Below, piece by piece: positions 1 through 5,650 of a stretch of DNA of 5,650 nt. How positions within the stretch are numbered: the first letter of the stretch is position 1; each line of letters starts with the position of its first letter. The stretch is from Acidobacteriota bacterium (GTDB lineage: Bacteria; Acidobacteriota; Aminicenantia; Aminicenantales; Aminicenantaceae). A program made the position numbers and the translations under genes. The DNA lies in contig JAUWSR010000251.1 of the NCBI GenBank assembly GCA_030609975.1, positions 1-5,650 of the forward strand, given 5' to 3'. The notes under the pieces are model-generated. The model did not search any database. It was not told the origin of the DNA and saw nothing but the letters and a program-made list of their open reading frames with translations.

Positions 1-26
1 ATAATCATCATTAAATCAGCTGACTT

Positions 27-30
27 GAGG
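27..30 (+). promoter_or_regulatory. Ribosome binding site of the M19 dipeptidase gene
   Basis: GAGG (followed by T) lies 9 nt before the ATG at 40 and matches the anti-Shine-Dalgarno core. It supports the ATG at 40. The other nearby ATG (35-37) runs into TGA after two codons. The remaining upstream bases (1-26) are too few to identify a promoter or the end of a preceding gene. Confidence 0.65.
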
Positions 31-39
31 TAAAATGAT

Positions 40-1230
40 ATGAAAAAAGTTTTGTTTCCCTTGGTTCTTATGATATGTCTCTTGATTCTCGCTTCCGCCA
101 TTATGCAGGCTGCCTCATCCTTAAAAAATGAGACGGAAAAACTGCACCAAGATGCTCTGGTATGGGATTGCCACAATGACCTGGCCTATCGTGTCCTCTA
201 TGAAGGCTTGGATATCGGGCATCGTCTGCCAGCCGGCCATGTGGACATTCCCCGGCTCCAGGAAGGCGGCGTCGATGTTCAAGTTGTAGCACTTTTCATA
301 CAGAACTTTAACTATCCCGGTCATGCCGCCGAGCAGACACGTCTATTGTTGGAGGCCATGAAAGCGGCAATTAAAAAGAATTCCGACACTGTAGAGCTCG
401 CCCGCACCGGAGATGATATCGAGCGCATCGTGAAGTCCGGAAAGATCGCCATGCCTTTGGCTATAGAGGGCGGCCATGCCATTGAAGATGACATCGCCAT
501 CCTGCGCGAGTTTCACAGCAAGGGCGTCTCCTCTATGACGCTTACCCACAACATCCATCACGGTTGGGCAGACACCGCCGCGAAAAAGCCTCGCTGGCAT
601 GGATTGAATGATCTGGGCCGGGAAGTCATACGTGAAATGAACCGGTTGGGCATGGTCATTGATGTTTCTCATGTTTCGGATGAGACCTTTTTTGACGTCC
701 TGGAAACCAGCGAAGACGCGGTCATCTTTTCCCATTCAGGCTGCCGCGCGTTAAATGAGCACCGGCGCAACGTCAGCGACGACATGCTGCGCGCATTGGC
801 GAAAAATGGCGGAGTGATAGGTATCGTTTTCGAATTGAATTTTCTGTCTCACGAATATGCCCAGGCTACGCGGGAGCTGCGTGCCATTCATCGACCCTGG
901 TTTGAAAAACTCCCGCCGATCGAAGATCTGGAATTGAGGAGCGCGATCGAGCACCTGCAGCAGGGTATCGCCTGGCCTTTGGAGAATAAGCCGACTATCG
1001 AAGACCTCCTCGATCATATCGATCACGCCGTCAAGATCGCCGGCGTGGACCATGTGGGGCTGGGCGCGGACATGTATCCAAGAACCCCTTCTCCGGTGGG
1101 GATCCGCGGTGCCCATGATTACCCCAATATCACAAATGGACTGAAGGAGCGGGGCTACTCGGACGATGACGTAAAGAAAATCATGGGCGGAAATTTTCTG
1201 CGAGTCTGGAAAACGGTTACATCCGAATAA
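40..1230 (+). CDS. Exported zinc dipeptidase, peptidase family M19 (membrane/renal dipeptidase type)
   Basis: Predicted to hydrolyse dipeptides with a two-zinc TIM-barrel active site, as in mammalian renal dipeptidase. The 396-residue length is normal for the family. Residues 1-24 form a signal peptide (Lys-Lys, hydrophobic core, MQA cleavage motif), so the enzyme should act outside the cytoplasm; I see no convincing lipobox. By comparison with renal dipeptidase, the visible zinc ligands are His45 and Asp47 in the WDCHNDL motif, the bridging Glu143 in AIEGGH, His211 in DVSHVSD and His232 in FSHSG. His170 in LTHN fits the substrate-binding His, and the HRRNVSD stretch (241-247) supplies the conserved Arg. 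Asp344 in VGLGADM fits the catalytic Asp, although the usual GxDFDG form is here GADMYP. The start at 40 is supported by a GAGG site and by the signal peptide. The gene converges on the TPR gene with a 3-nt gap. Family assignment is firm. The exact substrate (general dipeptides, D-amino-acid dipeptides or cell-wall peptides) cannot be told from sequence. Confidence 0.95.
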   Translation: MKKVLFPLVLMICLLILASAIMQAASSLKNETEKLHQDALVWDCHNDLAYRVLYEGLDIGHRLPAGHVDIPRLQEGGVDVQVVALFIQNFNYPGHAAEQTRLLLEAMKAAIKKNSDTVELARTGDDIERIVKSGKIAMPLAIEGGHAIEDDIAILREFHSKGVSSMTLTHNIHHGWADTAAKKPRWHGLNDLGREVIREMNRLGMVIDVSHVSDETFFDVLETSEDAVIFSHSGCRALNEHRRNVSDDMLRALAKNGGVIGIVFELNFLSHEYAQATRELRAIHRPWFEKLPPIEDLELRSAIEHLQQGIAWPLENKPTIEDLLDHIDHAVKIAGVDHVGLGADMYPRTPSPVGIRGAHDYPNITNGLKERGYSDDDVKKIMGGNFLRVWKTVTSE

Positions 1231-1233
1231 AAT

Positions 1234-2223
1234 CTATTTTTTTATCAGATTCTCTATGCTTGGAAGCAAGGCTTTGACAGCTGCTGCCTGGGGTGCATCC
1301 GGTGCCACCTCCAGGAATTTCTTAAAATTGTCCAGAGCCAATTGGTATTCTCCCTTGTTCAGATAGGCATATCCCAACTGACGGTAAGGAGGACCCCAAT
1401 CCGCATTGATCTCGGAGGCCAGCTTGTAATATAAAATTCCGTTGTCTGTATCACCCTGTTTGAAATATATCTCACCGATCCTAAACGCCAGAGTTTCATC
1501 ATCGGGCAATGATCCCTGAGCCTGTTTTAAATATTCCGCGGCCTTGTCGAAGTCCCCCTGTTTCAAGGAGGTTTCGCCCGCACTTGCCAGGGCCCGGGCG
1601 GCGCTTTCATCGCCTTCATAGGAGCCTTTTTCCTCTTGGACCTTTTCCAAAACCTTTTGAAAGGAGGCAAAGGCTTCGTCATACTGCTTCATTTCTTTGT
1701 AGCAGTTCCCGATATTGATGTACACCTGGTAGACACTCGGATTTTTCAAGGCGAACTCTTCAAAGATGGCCAAAGCGCCCGAGAAGAGACCTGCAGCAAA
1801 GAGCTCATTTCCTTCTTGAAGCAAGGATGAAGCGGCTTCGTCGTCGATCAGAGGGACATCTTCTGCAACCGTTTGCACCTTTTTCAGAACGAATTCAACT
1901 AGAGCATTTCTACCCATCTGACTGACTACCATGTTGTGATGAGTAGGCTCATACCCGTCCTTCATGGCCACGAACAGGAAATTCCCACTGCCCATTCCGC
2001 CAATGGCCCAATTGCCTTTATTGTCAGACTTATCATTAAATAGGACCTTAGATTCCAGGAATTCTGCAGTGATCTGCACGCCTTCAATGGGTTTCCCGGC
2101 TCTGTCCTTGACGGTCCCGCGAACACGACCTCTGCCCCGGCCTGCTTGCGCATGAAGATTGAAGGTCAAAGCCATAAGAACAATCATAATAAGGACATTC
2201 ATAAATACATGTTTTTTTCGCAT
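1234..2223 (-). CDS. Exported TPR protein with N-terminal carboxypeptidase-regulatory-like domain
   Basis: The product has 329 residues if it starts at the ATG at 2223. I prefer this start to the in-frame ATG at 2277 because GGAGG lies 4 nt upstream and a clean signal peptide begins there: MRKK, hydrophobic residues 8-22, and a HAQA cleavage site near residue 27. The mature N-terminus carries a short Gly-Arg run (GRGRGRVRG, 29-37). Residues 33-113 resemble a carboxypeptidase-regulatory-like beta-sandwich: RGTVKD...GKPIEGVQI, then a DNKGNWAI strand and a final strand ending at FVLKK. After a short linker come about five tetratricopeptide repeats (about 133-310), for example YINIGNCYKEMKQYDEAFASF and PYRQLGYAYLNKGEYQLALDNF. 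No catalytic motif is visible. The likely role is an extracytoplasmic binding or scaffold protein, with partners unknown. It is divergent from the GWxTD gene, which also ends in TPRs, and converges on the dipeptidase gene. Architecture is certain; function is not. Confidence 0.9.
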   Translation of the reverse strand: MRKKHVFMNVLIMIVLMALTFNLHAQAGRGRGRVRGTVKDRAGKPIEGVQITAEFLESKVLFNDKSDNKGNWAIGGMGSGNFLFVAMKDGYEPTHHNMVVSQMGRNALVEFVLKKVQTVAEDVPLIDDEAASSLLQEGNELFAAGLFSGALAIFEEFALKNPSVYQVYINIGNCYKEMKQYDEAFASFQKVLEKVQEEKGSYEGDESAARALASAGETSLKQGDFDKAAEYLKQAQGSLPDDETLAFRIGEIYFKQGDTDNGILYYKLASEINADWGPPYRQLGYAYLNKGEYQLALDNFKKFLEVAPDAPQAAAVKALLPSIENLIKK

Positions 2224-2227
2224 AATT

Positions 2228-2232
2228 CCTCC
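2228..2232 (-). promoter_or_regulatory. Ribosome binding site deciding the TPR gene start
   Basis: On the minus strand this reads CGGAGGAATT followed by ATG: a strong GGAGG core 4 nt before the start at 2223. The upstream in-frame ATG at 2277 has no such site and would add 18 residues in front of the signal peptide, so 2223 is the better start. Confidence 0.75.
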
Positions 2233-2276
2233 GAATAAATTCCTTTCCGTCCCAACAGTTTTACCATCATGAGCCA

Positions 2277-2305
2277 TTGAAAAATATCCAATAAACTCAT
2301 ATAAT
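2277..2305 (+). promoter_or_regulatory. Sigma70-type promoter for the GWxTD gene
   Basis: TTGAAA at 2277-2282 (5 of 6 matches to the -35 consensus) is followed after exactly 17 nt by TATAAT at 2300-2305 (6 of 6 for the -10). A second overlapping TATAAT occupies 2305-2310 but has no good -35. Transcription should start near 2311-2313. That leaves only about 7 nt before the ATG at 2319 but about 64 nt before the ATG at 2376, which favours 2376 as the translation start. It is predicted from sequence alone. Confidence 0.7.
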
Positions 2306-2335
2306 ATAATAGACTGAAATGCACCTCCGCTTCAA
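2306..2335 (-). promoter_or_regulatory. Candidate leftward promoter for the TPR gene
   Basis: On the minus strand TTGAAG (2335-2330) is followed after 18 nt by TATTAT (2311-2306), 4 of 6 and 5 of 6 matches to the -35 and -10 consensus. It would start transcripts near 2299 and give a leader of about 76 nt before the ATG at 2223. Its -10 overlaps the second TATAAT of the rightward promoter, so the two could compete for RNA polymerase. The tract is AT-rich, so a chance match is possible. Confidence 0.4.
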
Positions 2336-2375
2336 GTGGAAAGTTGTTGATTTGATTCATATTTACAGTGAAATA

Positions 2376-3191
2376 ATGACAAAAAAGAACCGCAGGCTGT
2401 CTCCCTTGTTTTTGATCCTATTTATAGCCCTTTCACCCTCTCTTTGGGCCCAAACGAAAGCTAAACTCGCTGAGCTTCCGGATATGCACCGGCATTGGAT
2501 CACAGAGGAGGTTAATTATATCATCACACCTGTTGAAAAAGATGTTTTTCTCGAACTGAAGAACAACCGTGAGAGAGAGCTTTTTATCAAGGCCTTTTGG
2601 AAAACCAGAGATCCCACCGTCGGAACCAAAGATAATGAATTTCGTGTGGAACATTACCGGCGGTTGGACCACGCCAATCGCAGATTTCGTGGGACCGGGC
2701 GACCGGGGTGGAAGACGGACAGAGGAAAAGTTTACATCATCTTGGGAGAACCCAAGGACCAGCGGAGTTATATCGGGAGTGATGCCTACTTTCCGGCCGA
2801 ACAGTGGAACTATCAGGGGCTCACCGGCACCGATCTCCCGCAGGGCTTCCGCCTCCTGTTTTATCGAAAAAACCGAGTCGGAGATTACAGGTTGTATGAT
2901 CCCGCTGCTGACGGACCTTGGAGTCTTCTGTCAAACTACAGAGGAAATCCGGGGGATTATTGGCAGTCCTATTATTATCTAAGTGACATCGAACCCGAGT
3001 TGGCACAGGTTTCGGTCTCCCTAATCCCTGGAGAAGCTCTCACGAATCTTCCATCCATGACCTCCGCCATTTTACTGCAAGATATCGATATCGCCGCTAG
3101 AAAAAGAATCGAGGACCGATATGCGCAGAAATTCATTGAGTTTAAAGATATCATCGAAGTCGAATACTCCACAAACTATATCGAGAGATAA
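2376..3191 (+). CDS. GWxTD-domain protein, N-terminal part (gene interrupted by in-frame TAA)
   Basis: This is the first 271 codons of a gene whose sense continues past the TAA at 3189-3191. The start at 2376 is chosen because residues 1-25 then form a signal peptide (MTKKNRR, hydrophobic core, SLWA cleavage). The ATG at 2319 would add 19 residues and lies almost at the predicted transcript start. The site before 2376 is weak (AGTGA, 4 nt away). The mature part holds the features of the GWxTD family: a helical lead with FWKTRDPT (74-81), the YRRLDHANRRF segment, the eponymous GWKTD (111-115) and the strand GKVYIILGEP (117-126). An aromatic-rich region with WNYQ and DYWQSYYY follows. The family is of unknown function and is typically exported. 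The last residues (VEYSTNYIER) begin a beta-strand region that carries on after the stop, so this piece alone is probably not a complete protein. Membership is clear; function is unknown. Confidence 0.85.
   Translation: MTKKNRRLSPLFLILFIALSPSLWAQTKAKLAELPDMHRHWITEEVNYIITPVEKDVFLELKNNRERELFIKAFWKTRDPTVGTKDNEFRVEHYRRLDHANRRFRGTGRPGWKTDRGKVYIILGEPKDQRSYIGSDAYFPAEQWNYQGLTGTDLPQGFRLLFYRKNRVGDYRLYDPAADGPWSLLSNYRGNPGDYWQSYYYLSDIEPELAQVSVSLIPGEALTNLPSMTSAILLQDIDIAARKRIEDRYAQKFIEFKDIIEVEYSTNYIER
3189..3191 (+). other. In-frame TAA splitting the GWxTD gene
   Basis: The TAA sits between AGA (Arg) and GCT (Ala) in the same frame as the coding sequence on both sides. Codons 3192-3266 read ALIQIIQDRSGIYFVHYSIQ followed by PFNLS, and join without shift to the Met at 3267. 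This stretch looks like ordinary protein and fits the GWxTD family, where similar YFVHY-type text follows a VEY(S/T)xNY-type segment in my recollection. Restoring one sense codon gives about 687 residues. TAA also ends the dipeptidase, the GH3 gene and this gene itself, so reassignment of TAA is unlikely. One substitution from codons such as AAA, GAA, CAA, TCA, TTA or TAT would create it. Confidence 0.85.
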
Positions 3192-4439
3192 GCTCTTATT
3201 CAGATCATTCAGGATCGATCCGGCATTTATTTTGTTCACTATTCCATACAGCCCTTCAATCTCTCTATGGGAAGTTTTGAAAACAGCATATACACCAATC
3301 TCGAATTCAATGGAATGGTCACAGATGATCAAGGAAATCCCATTTTCCAGTTCGAGAACACCGTCCCCTTAAAATTCAGCGAAGAGCAATTCAATCAAAT
3401 GAGACACCGACCCTTCAGTTTTACAGATAAATTTCCCCTTATCCCTGGTGAGTACAAATTCTCGCTCATTGTGAAGAATGCCGTCTCCAAGGAATTCACC
3501 TCTTTCGACAGCACTATCAGGATACCCGCCAATATCTCATCACCTCAGATGAGCCCGCTATTATTGGGATTTAATGTCAGTAAACCATCATCTCAGAAGG
3601 ATCTAAACAAGCCTTTTGTCATAGACGACGTGCAGCTATACAGCCAATCGTCCAACTCCTTTTTAACCAGAGACAATTTATTCATATACTTTCAAATTGC
3701 AGCTCTCCCCATAGATAAAAGAGAGAAAGCCGTCATTAACTATCGTATTTACAAGGATGACACAGAGGTTTATTCTGTTTCTTATCCTTTGGAAAAATAT
3801 CAAGACGATCTTAACGTCATCGAGATGATCCCTCTGGAAAAATTCATTCCTGGGTATTACCGGATCAACGTGGCTTTGCTTGACGAGTCGCAGAACGAAA
3901 TGACGAGCCACCGGGAGAATTTTGTGATACTGACAGCTCCTACGCTTCCTCGGCCTTGGGTCATTGGTCAATCGCTGATCGATTCCGGTGAAACCCTGGT
4001 TGCTTACTCATTGGGCAAACAGCTGCTCAATAAAAAGGAATATACAAACGCCCTCGTCTGGTTGGAGAAAGCCTATCACCAAAATCCAACTTTTCTCAGT
4101 TATGGACTTTATTTGGCTCAAGCCAACTACAATTTGGAGCGATATGAAGACACCTTGAAAATTTTAGCACCTTTGCTGGAGATGGGAAAAGATAATTTTG
4201 AATTCACTTTGCTCCAAGGACAATCCTATCAAGCCCTAGGCCAATTTGCAGAAGCCATAAAAGTGTTCGATTTGGCGCTGGATCAATTTGGCCTGAGTGT
4301 TTTGCTGCTAAATCCATTGGGAGAATGTTACTATCGCTTGGGAAATGTTAGGGAGGCTCTGGCCGCCTTTGAAAAATCACTTGGAATCGATCCCAGTCAG
4401 GAAGAGATCCAAGAACGCGTAGCTTCTTTGAAAAAGTAA
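3192..4439 (+). CDS. GWxTD protein, C-terminal part with TPRs (downstream of the in-frame stop)
   Basis: These 415 sense codons continue the frame of the upstream GWxTD part. The first ATG inside it is at 3267 (390 residues to the TAA at 4437-4439), but no Shine-Dalgarno-like site precedes that ATG, there is no signal peptide, and coding text lies upstream of it. It therefore looks like the rest of a broken gene, not an independent one. The first two thirds (about 3192-3960) are beta-rich, with NLEFNGMVTDDQGNPIFQFE and a later HRENFVIL strand, and probably form Ig-like extracellular domains. The last part (about 3990-4436) holds three to four TPRs: YSLGKQLLNKKEYTNALVWL, LAQANYNLERYEDTLKIL, LQGQSYQALGQFAEAIKVF and LGECYYRLGNVREALAAF. 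No further stop or frameshift appears, so any inactivation is recent or the stop is an error. The end is 9 nt from the stop of the convergent GH3 gene. Confidence 0.75.
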   Translation, partial: ALIQIIQDRSGIYFVHYSIQPFNLSMGSFENSIYTNLEFNGMVTDDQGNPIFQFENTVPLKFSEEQFNQMRHRPFSFTDKFPLIPGEYKFSLIVKNAVSKEFTSFDSTIRIPANISSPQMSPLLLGFNVSKPSSQKDLNKPFVIDDVQLYSQSSNSFLTRDNLFIYFQIAALPIDKREKAVINYRIYKDDTEVYSVSYPLEKYQDDLNVIEMIPLEKFIPGYYRINVALLDESQNEMTSHRENFVILTAPTLPRPWVIGQSLIDSGETLVAYSLGKQLLNKKEYTNALVWLEKAYHQNPTFLSYGLYLAQANYNLERYEDTLKILAPLLEMGKDNFEFTLLQGQSYQALGQFAEAIKVFDLALDQFGLSVLLLNPLGECYYRLGNVREALAAFEKSLGIDPSQEEIQERVASLKK

Positions 4440-4448
4440 GCTTGGGAC

Positions 4449-5650
4449 TTAGTACATGATCCCGGACCCCAGAGGATAGCTTTCAGAGACCTTTATCGGG
4501 ATCTTGCCCTGTGGGGAGATCTGGCCTTTTAACAGTTTTATAAAAGAATCGATATAAACGATCTGATTCCCATAAAAACCGCCCTCTCCATAACCCAGGA
4601 CAAAAGCCGTGGCATCCTTCAGGTCTTCTGAGGGGAAAGGATTGCCATAGGATACAATGATCGTGGCCTGAGGCTTGAGCCGGATAATGCGCCGGATCAG
4701 GGCAAGATCTTGCTCCCTCAAAGGACCATTGTCGATGTATCTGATCCTGGGATTAAAGAGGGATACGACGACCGTGTCCGCCTTCCGTGCAGCGCTTAAG
4801 GCCTCTTGGTAAAGCCGTTCGGAAGTGTTCGGCTTGATGATGATGTTCGTTTCAACAGAAAAGGCCGCTTGCATTTTGGAAGATGCGACCGCAGGTGCGG
4901 CATCCTCTTCGTTTCTTTGAATGCAAAGATGGAAAACCTTACCGACCTGGGCTGTGTCCGAAGGAAAGTATCCATCGTTTTTCAGCAGCGTAAGCGACAG
5001 GTCCGCCACCTTTTGGACGAACTCCAGGTGCTCCTGGATCGCCACATGGGAAGATACTTTTTCCTCATCAACAAACCGGTTGCGGTGCAGATTAAGACGC
5101 GCCTTATAGTAGAGAAGTTTCTTGACTGAGTTGTTGATCTGCTCTTCCGGGATATCCCCCTTTCGAACCGCCTCGGCCAATCCCTGGATGGTTGCTTTGG
5201 CATCACTCGGCTTGAGGATAGCATCGTGTCCGGCTTTGATCGCCATCACACACGATTCCACGACTCCAAAACGGTCCATTACCTTTTCATACCACATGTC
5301 ATCCGTGATCAATATGCCTTTAAAATCCAGTTTTTCCCGGAGCCAGTAAGTGGCCAACTGAGGCTCCACGCTCCCCGGAAGATCCGAACCTCCGGTAACG
5401 GAGGGTACGGCGATGTGATCGCTCATGATAAAAGCGACGCCGGCATCGATGGCCTGCTTAAAGGCGAAAAAATCCTCGTTCTCTACTCGGTCGGCCGGTT
5501 TGTTATTGGCGGTAAATTCCGTCCCGGGGATAAGATCCACATCTCCCCGCCCGGGAAAATGTTTCGCCGTGGCGTACATGGCATTGTCCTGATAGCCTTT
5601 TATGTAAGCCGCCGCTATTCGTCCCAGAAGATCGAGGTCTCCACCAAAAG
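4449..5650 (-). CDS. Glycoside hydrolase family 3, beta-N-acetylhexosaminidase (NagZ)-like, 5' end outside the window
   Basis: The visible 399 residues end at TAA (4451-4449). The frame stays open to the window edge, so the ATG at 5579 is internal: the 23 codons before it (FGGDLDLLGRIAAAYIKGYQ, then DNA) match the GH3 segment that leads into KHFPG. In order, the sequence shows that helix, KHFPGRGD (about 5564-5541), an IMSDH strand, LREKLDFKGILITDDM with the catalytic Asp expected in the DD pair (5303-5298), and the AIKAGHDAIL helix. A GH3 C-terminal domain follows from about 5020 (SLTLLKNDGYFP, then VVVSLFNP and IIVSYGNPFP strands, ending near the stop with SYPLGSG). The family removes terminal beta-linked sugars, in NagZ N-acetylglucosamine from cell-wall fragments or chitin oligomers. 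Unusually, KHFPGHGDT...DSH of NagZ is here KHFPGRGDVDLIPGTEF, so the acid/base His is not seen. Family is firm. Substrate and localisation are uncertain because the N-terminus is missing. Confidence 0.9.
   Translation of the reverse strand, partial: FGGDLDLLGRIAAAYIKGYQDNAMYATAKHFPGRGDVDLIPGTEFTANNKPADRVENEDFFAFKQAIDAGVAFIMSDHIAVPSVTGGSDLPGSVEPQLATYWLREKLDFKGILITDDMWYEKVMDRFGVVESCVMAIKAGHDAILKPSDAKATIQGLAEAVRKGDIPEEQINNSVKKLLYYKARLNLHRNRFVDEEKVSSHVAIQEHLEFVQKVADLSLTLLKNDGYFPSDTAQVGKVFHLCIQRNEEDAAPAVASSKMQAAFSVETNIIIKPNTSERLYQEALSAARKADTVVVSLFNPRIRYIDNGPLREQDLALIRRIIRLKPQATIIVSYGNPFPSEDLKDATAFVLGYGEGGFYGNQIVYIDSFIKLLKGQISPQGKIPIKVSESYPLGSGIMY

Noticed and set aside
343..735. 130-codon open frame on the minus strand inside the dipeptidase gene (also 751-1116, 121 codons)
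   Set aside because: They lie opposite a firmly assigned M19 gene, show no domain-like text or ribosome site, and are shadow frames.
2319..2375. Upstream start of the GWxTD gene at 2319
   Set aside because: It would sit about 7 nt from the predicted transcript start and place 19 residues ahead of a normal signal peptide.
3189..3221. Programmed readthrough or stop-codon reassignment at the TAA, aided by the GGATCGATCC palindrome at 3212-3221
   Set aside because: UAA followed by G is not a known leaky context, selenocysteine and pyrrolysine use other stops, TAA ends other genes here, and the palindrome gives only a tiny self-complementary element. Kept only as a less likely option in the finding on this stop.
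3121..3372. 83-codon open frame in another plus frame spanning the TAA, which would suggest a frameshift
   Set aside because: Its text does not continue the GWxTD protein, whereas the original frame does so directly after the TAA. The lesion is a nonsense codon, not a frameshift.
4434..4455. Terminator hairpin between the GWxTD and GH3 genes
   Set aside because: Only a 4-bp TAAG/CTTA repeat and the AAGCTT hexamer are present, with no T-run, which is too weak to call.
4806..5129. 107-codon open frame on the plus strand opposite the GH3 gene
   Set aside because: It is antisense to conserved GH3 sequence and has no recognisable protein features.
1..5650. CRISPR array, tRNA, insertion sequence or long direct repeats
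   Set aside because: Reading both strands gave no repeat-spacer pattern, no cloverleaf, no transposase text and no long repeats; the window is almost fully explained by four gene loci.

Overview
The window (5,650 bases, moderate GC, densely coded) looks like chromosomal DNA of a free-living Gram-negative-type bacterium. It carries four gene loci that alternate strands: + - + -. The GWxTD-motif protein and the secreted protein joining a carboxypeptidase-regulatory-like domain to TPRs are combinations I associate with Aminicenantes, Acidobacteriota and related candidate phyla such as KSB1. That placement is an inference from protein style only; no rRNA or marker gene is present. I see no mobile element, tRNA, rRNA or CRISPR array.

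Layout. (1) 40-1230 (+): an exported zinc dipeptidase of family M19 (membrane/renal dipeptidase type) with all metal ligands visible. (2) 1234-2223 (-): an exported protein with a carboxypeptidase-regulatory-like (Ig-like) domain followed by about five TPRs. Its stop lies 3 nt from the stop of gene 1 (convergent). (3) 2224-2375: a compact divergent control region with a near-consensus sigma70-type promoter facing right (TTGAAA, 17 nt, TATAAT) and a weaker candidate facing left whose -10 overlaps the same AT tract. (4) 2376-4439 (+): an exported GWxTD-domain protein with C-terminal TPRs, interrupted by one in-frame TAA at 3189-3191. The frame is unchanged and the coding sense resumes directly after the stop, so this is one gene of about 687 codons cut into 271 and 415 residues. 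(5) 4449-5650 (-): a family 3 glycoside hydrolase of the beta-N-acetylhexosaminidase (NagZ) style, complete at the C-terminus and cut by the window edge at the N-terminus.

How they may work together. The dipeptidase and the GH3 enzyme could both act in scavenging or turnover of peptide- and sugar-containing polymers such as peptidoglycan fragments, but each stands alone on its strand and nothing proves a shared pathway. The two TPR proteins are divergently transcribed from one short intergenic region and are both predicted to be exported, so they are the best candidates for a functional pair. The most notable observations are the single-nonsense interruption of the GWxTD gene and the apparent absence of the NagZ-type catalytic Asp-His pair in the GH3 enzyme.
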